Origin: Novosphingobium marinum
Lineage (GTDB): Bacteria > Pseudomonadota > Alphaproteobacteria > Sphingomonadales > Sphingomonadaceae
Reading direction: 5' to 3'
DNA length: 64,000 nucleotides
NCBI RefSeq assembly: GCF_013408095.1
Contig: NZ_JACBZF010000001.1
Coordinates: forward strand, 897,261 to 961,260
The position numbers and the translations under genes were made by a program. Of the stretch, positions 63,969 to 64,000 are shown one piece after another (within the stretch, counting starts at the first letter, position 1; every line of letters begins with the position of its first letter). The notes beneath the pieces are model-generated. The model searched no databases. It saw only the letters and a list, made by a program, of their open reading frames with translations, and was not told the DNA's origin.

Positions 63969-64000
63969 ATGGCACGGAAGCACAAGCCGGAAGAGATTAT
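63969..64000 (+). CDS. Start of IS3-family transposase orfA, cut by window edge
   Basis: Only ten codons and part of an eleventh are visible: MARKHKPEEI, the typical first residues of IS3-type orfA proteins. AAGGAGG lies 6 bases before the ATG. The candidate left terminal repeat starts near 63899 (TGAGGGTGAGC), but the right end is outside the window. Confidence 0.6.
   Translation, partial: MARKHKPEEI

Overview
The window is high-GC DNA from an alphaproteobacterium, most likely Sphingomonadales and close to Erythrobacteraceae. This rests on the gene order tsaE-amgK-murU-addB-addA beside a DivL-like kinase and ahcY, ALA synthase (hemA, C4 haem route), the carboxynorspermidine route to polyamines, and Flp pilins. 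Genes are tightly packed; many neighbours share the 4-base overlap ATGA (or GTGA/TTGA), which implies long translationally coupled operons.

Layout. 1-10.8 kb (minus strand): ahcY, then the chain divL-tsaE-amgK-murU-addB-addA, which joins cell-cycle signalling, tRNA t6A modification, cell-wall sugar recycling and recombinational repair. addA runs off the left edge. 11-23 kb: peroxiredoxin, a small acidic protein, folE with a phospholipase D-family protein, a secreted PRC-barrel-like protein, tRNA-Arg(ACG), mutT, two Flp-type pilins, an M48/LysM lipoprotein, xerD, a large secreted protein of unknown function with a tiny membrane protein, aroK-aroB, and a DUF3008 gene behind an almost ideal EcfG-type stress promoter. 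22.8-33.1 kb (minus): one long propionyl-CoA operon (pccB, thiolase, mce, methylmalonyl-CoA mutase, a DUF3445 haem N-demethylase-like gene, metY, a DUF1311 gene, pccA, csaA). 33.3-46.1 kb: gor, pgi, lepB-rnc-era, topA, dprA-plsY, murI, a membrane-anchored unknown and hemA. 46.1-51 kb: a universal stress protein and a polyamine cluster (ornithine decarboxylase, carboxynorspermidine decarboxylase, carboxynorspermidine synthase). 51-59.8 kb: a threonine dehydratase-like enzyme, a MAPEG protein, an RlmD-like methyltransferase, nnrD, a lipoprotein, ilvD, an N-formylglutamate amidohydrolase-like enzyme and two SDR oxidoreductases.

The last 4 kb is foreign. At 59989-60036 lies the 3' part of a tRNA with anticodon CAT and no 5' half: an integration scar. 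To its right are a Na/Ca exchanger split by a run of nine G, an 83-residue membrane protein, a MscS-type channel, a tyrosine integrase, a small putative DNA-binding protein and the start of an IS3-type transposase. A 21-base sequence (one mismatch) built from GTAGAC/GTCTAC hexamers lies just inside each end of this segment.

Most of the window is core metabolism. The points most worth a second look are the Tyr-for-His kinase, the G9 frameshift, the integration scar with its paired repeats, the EcfG promoter, the ahcY palindrome, and the metY/DUF3445 genes embedded in the propionate operon.
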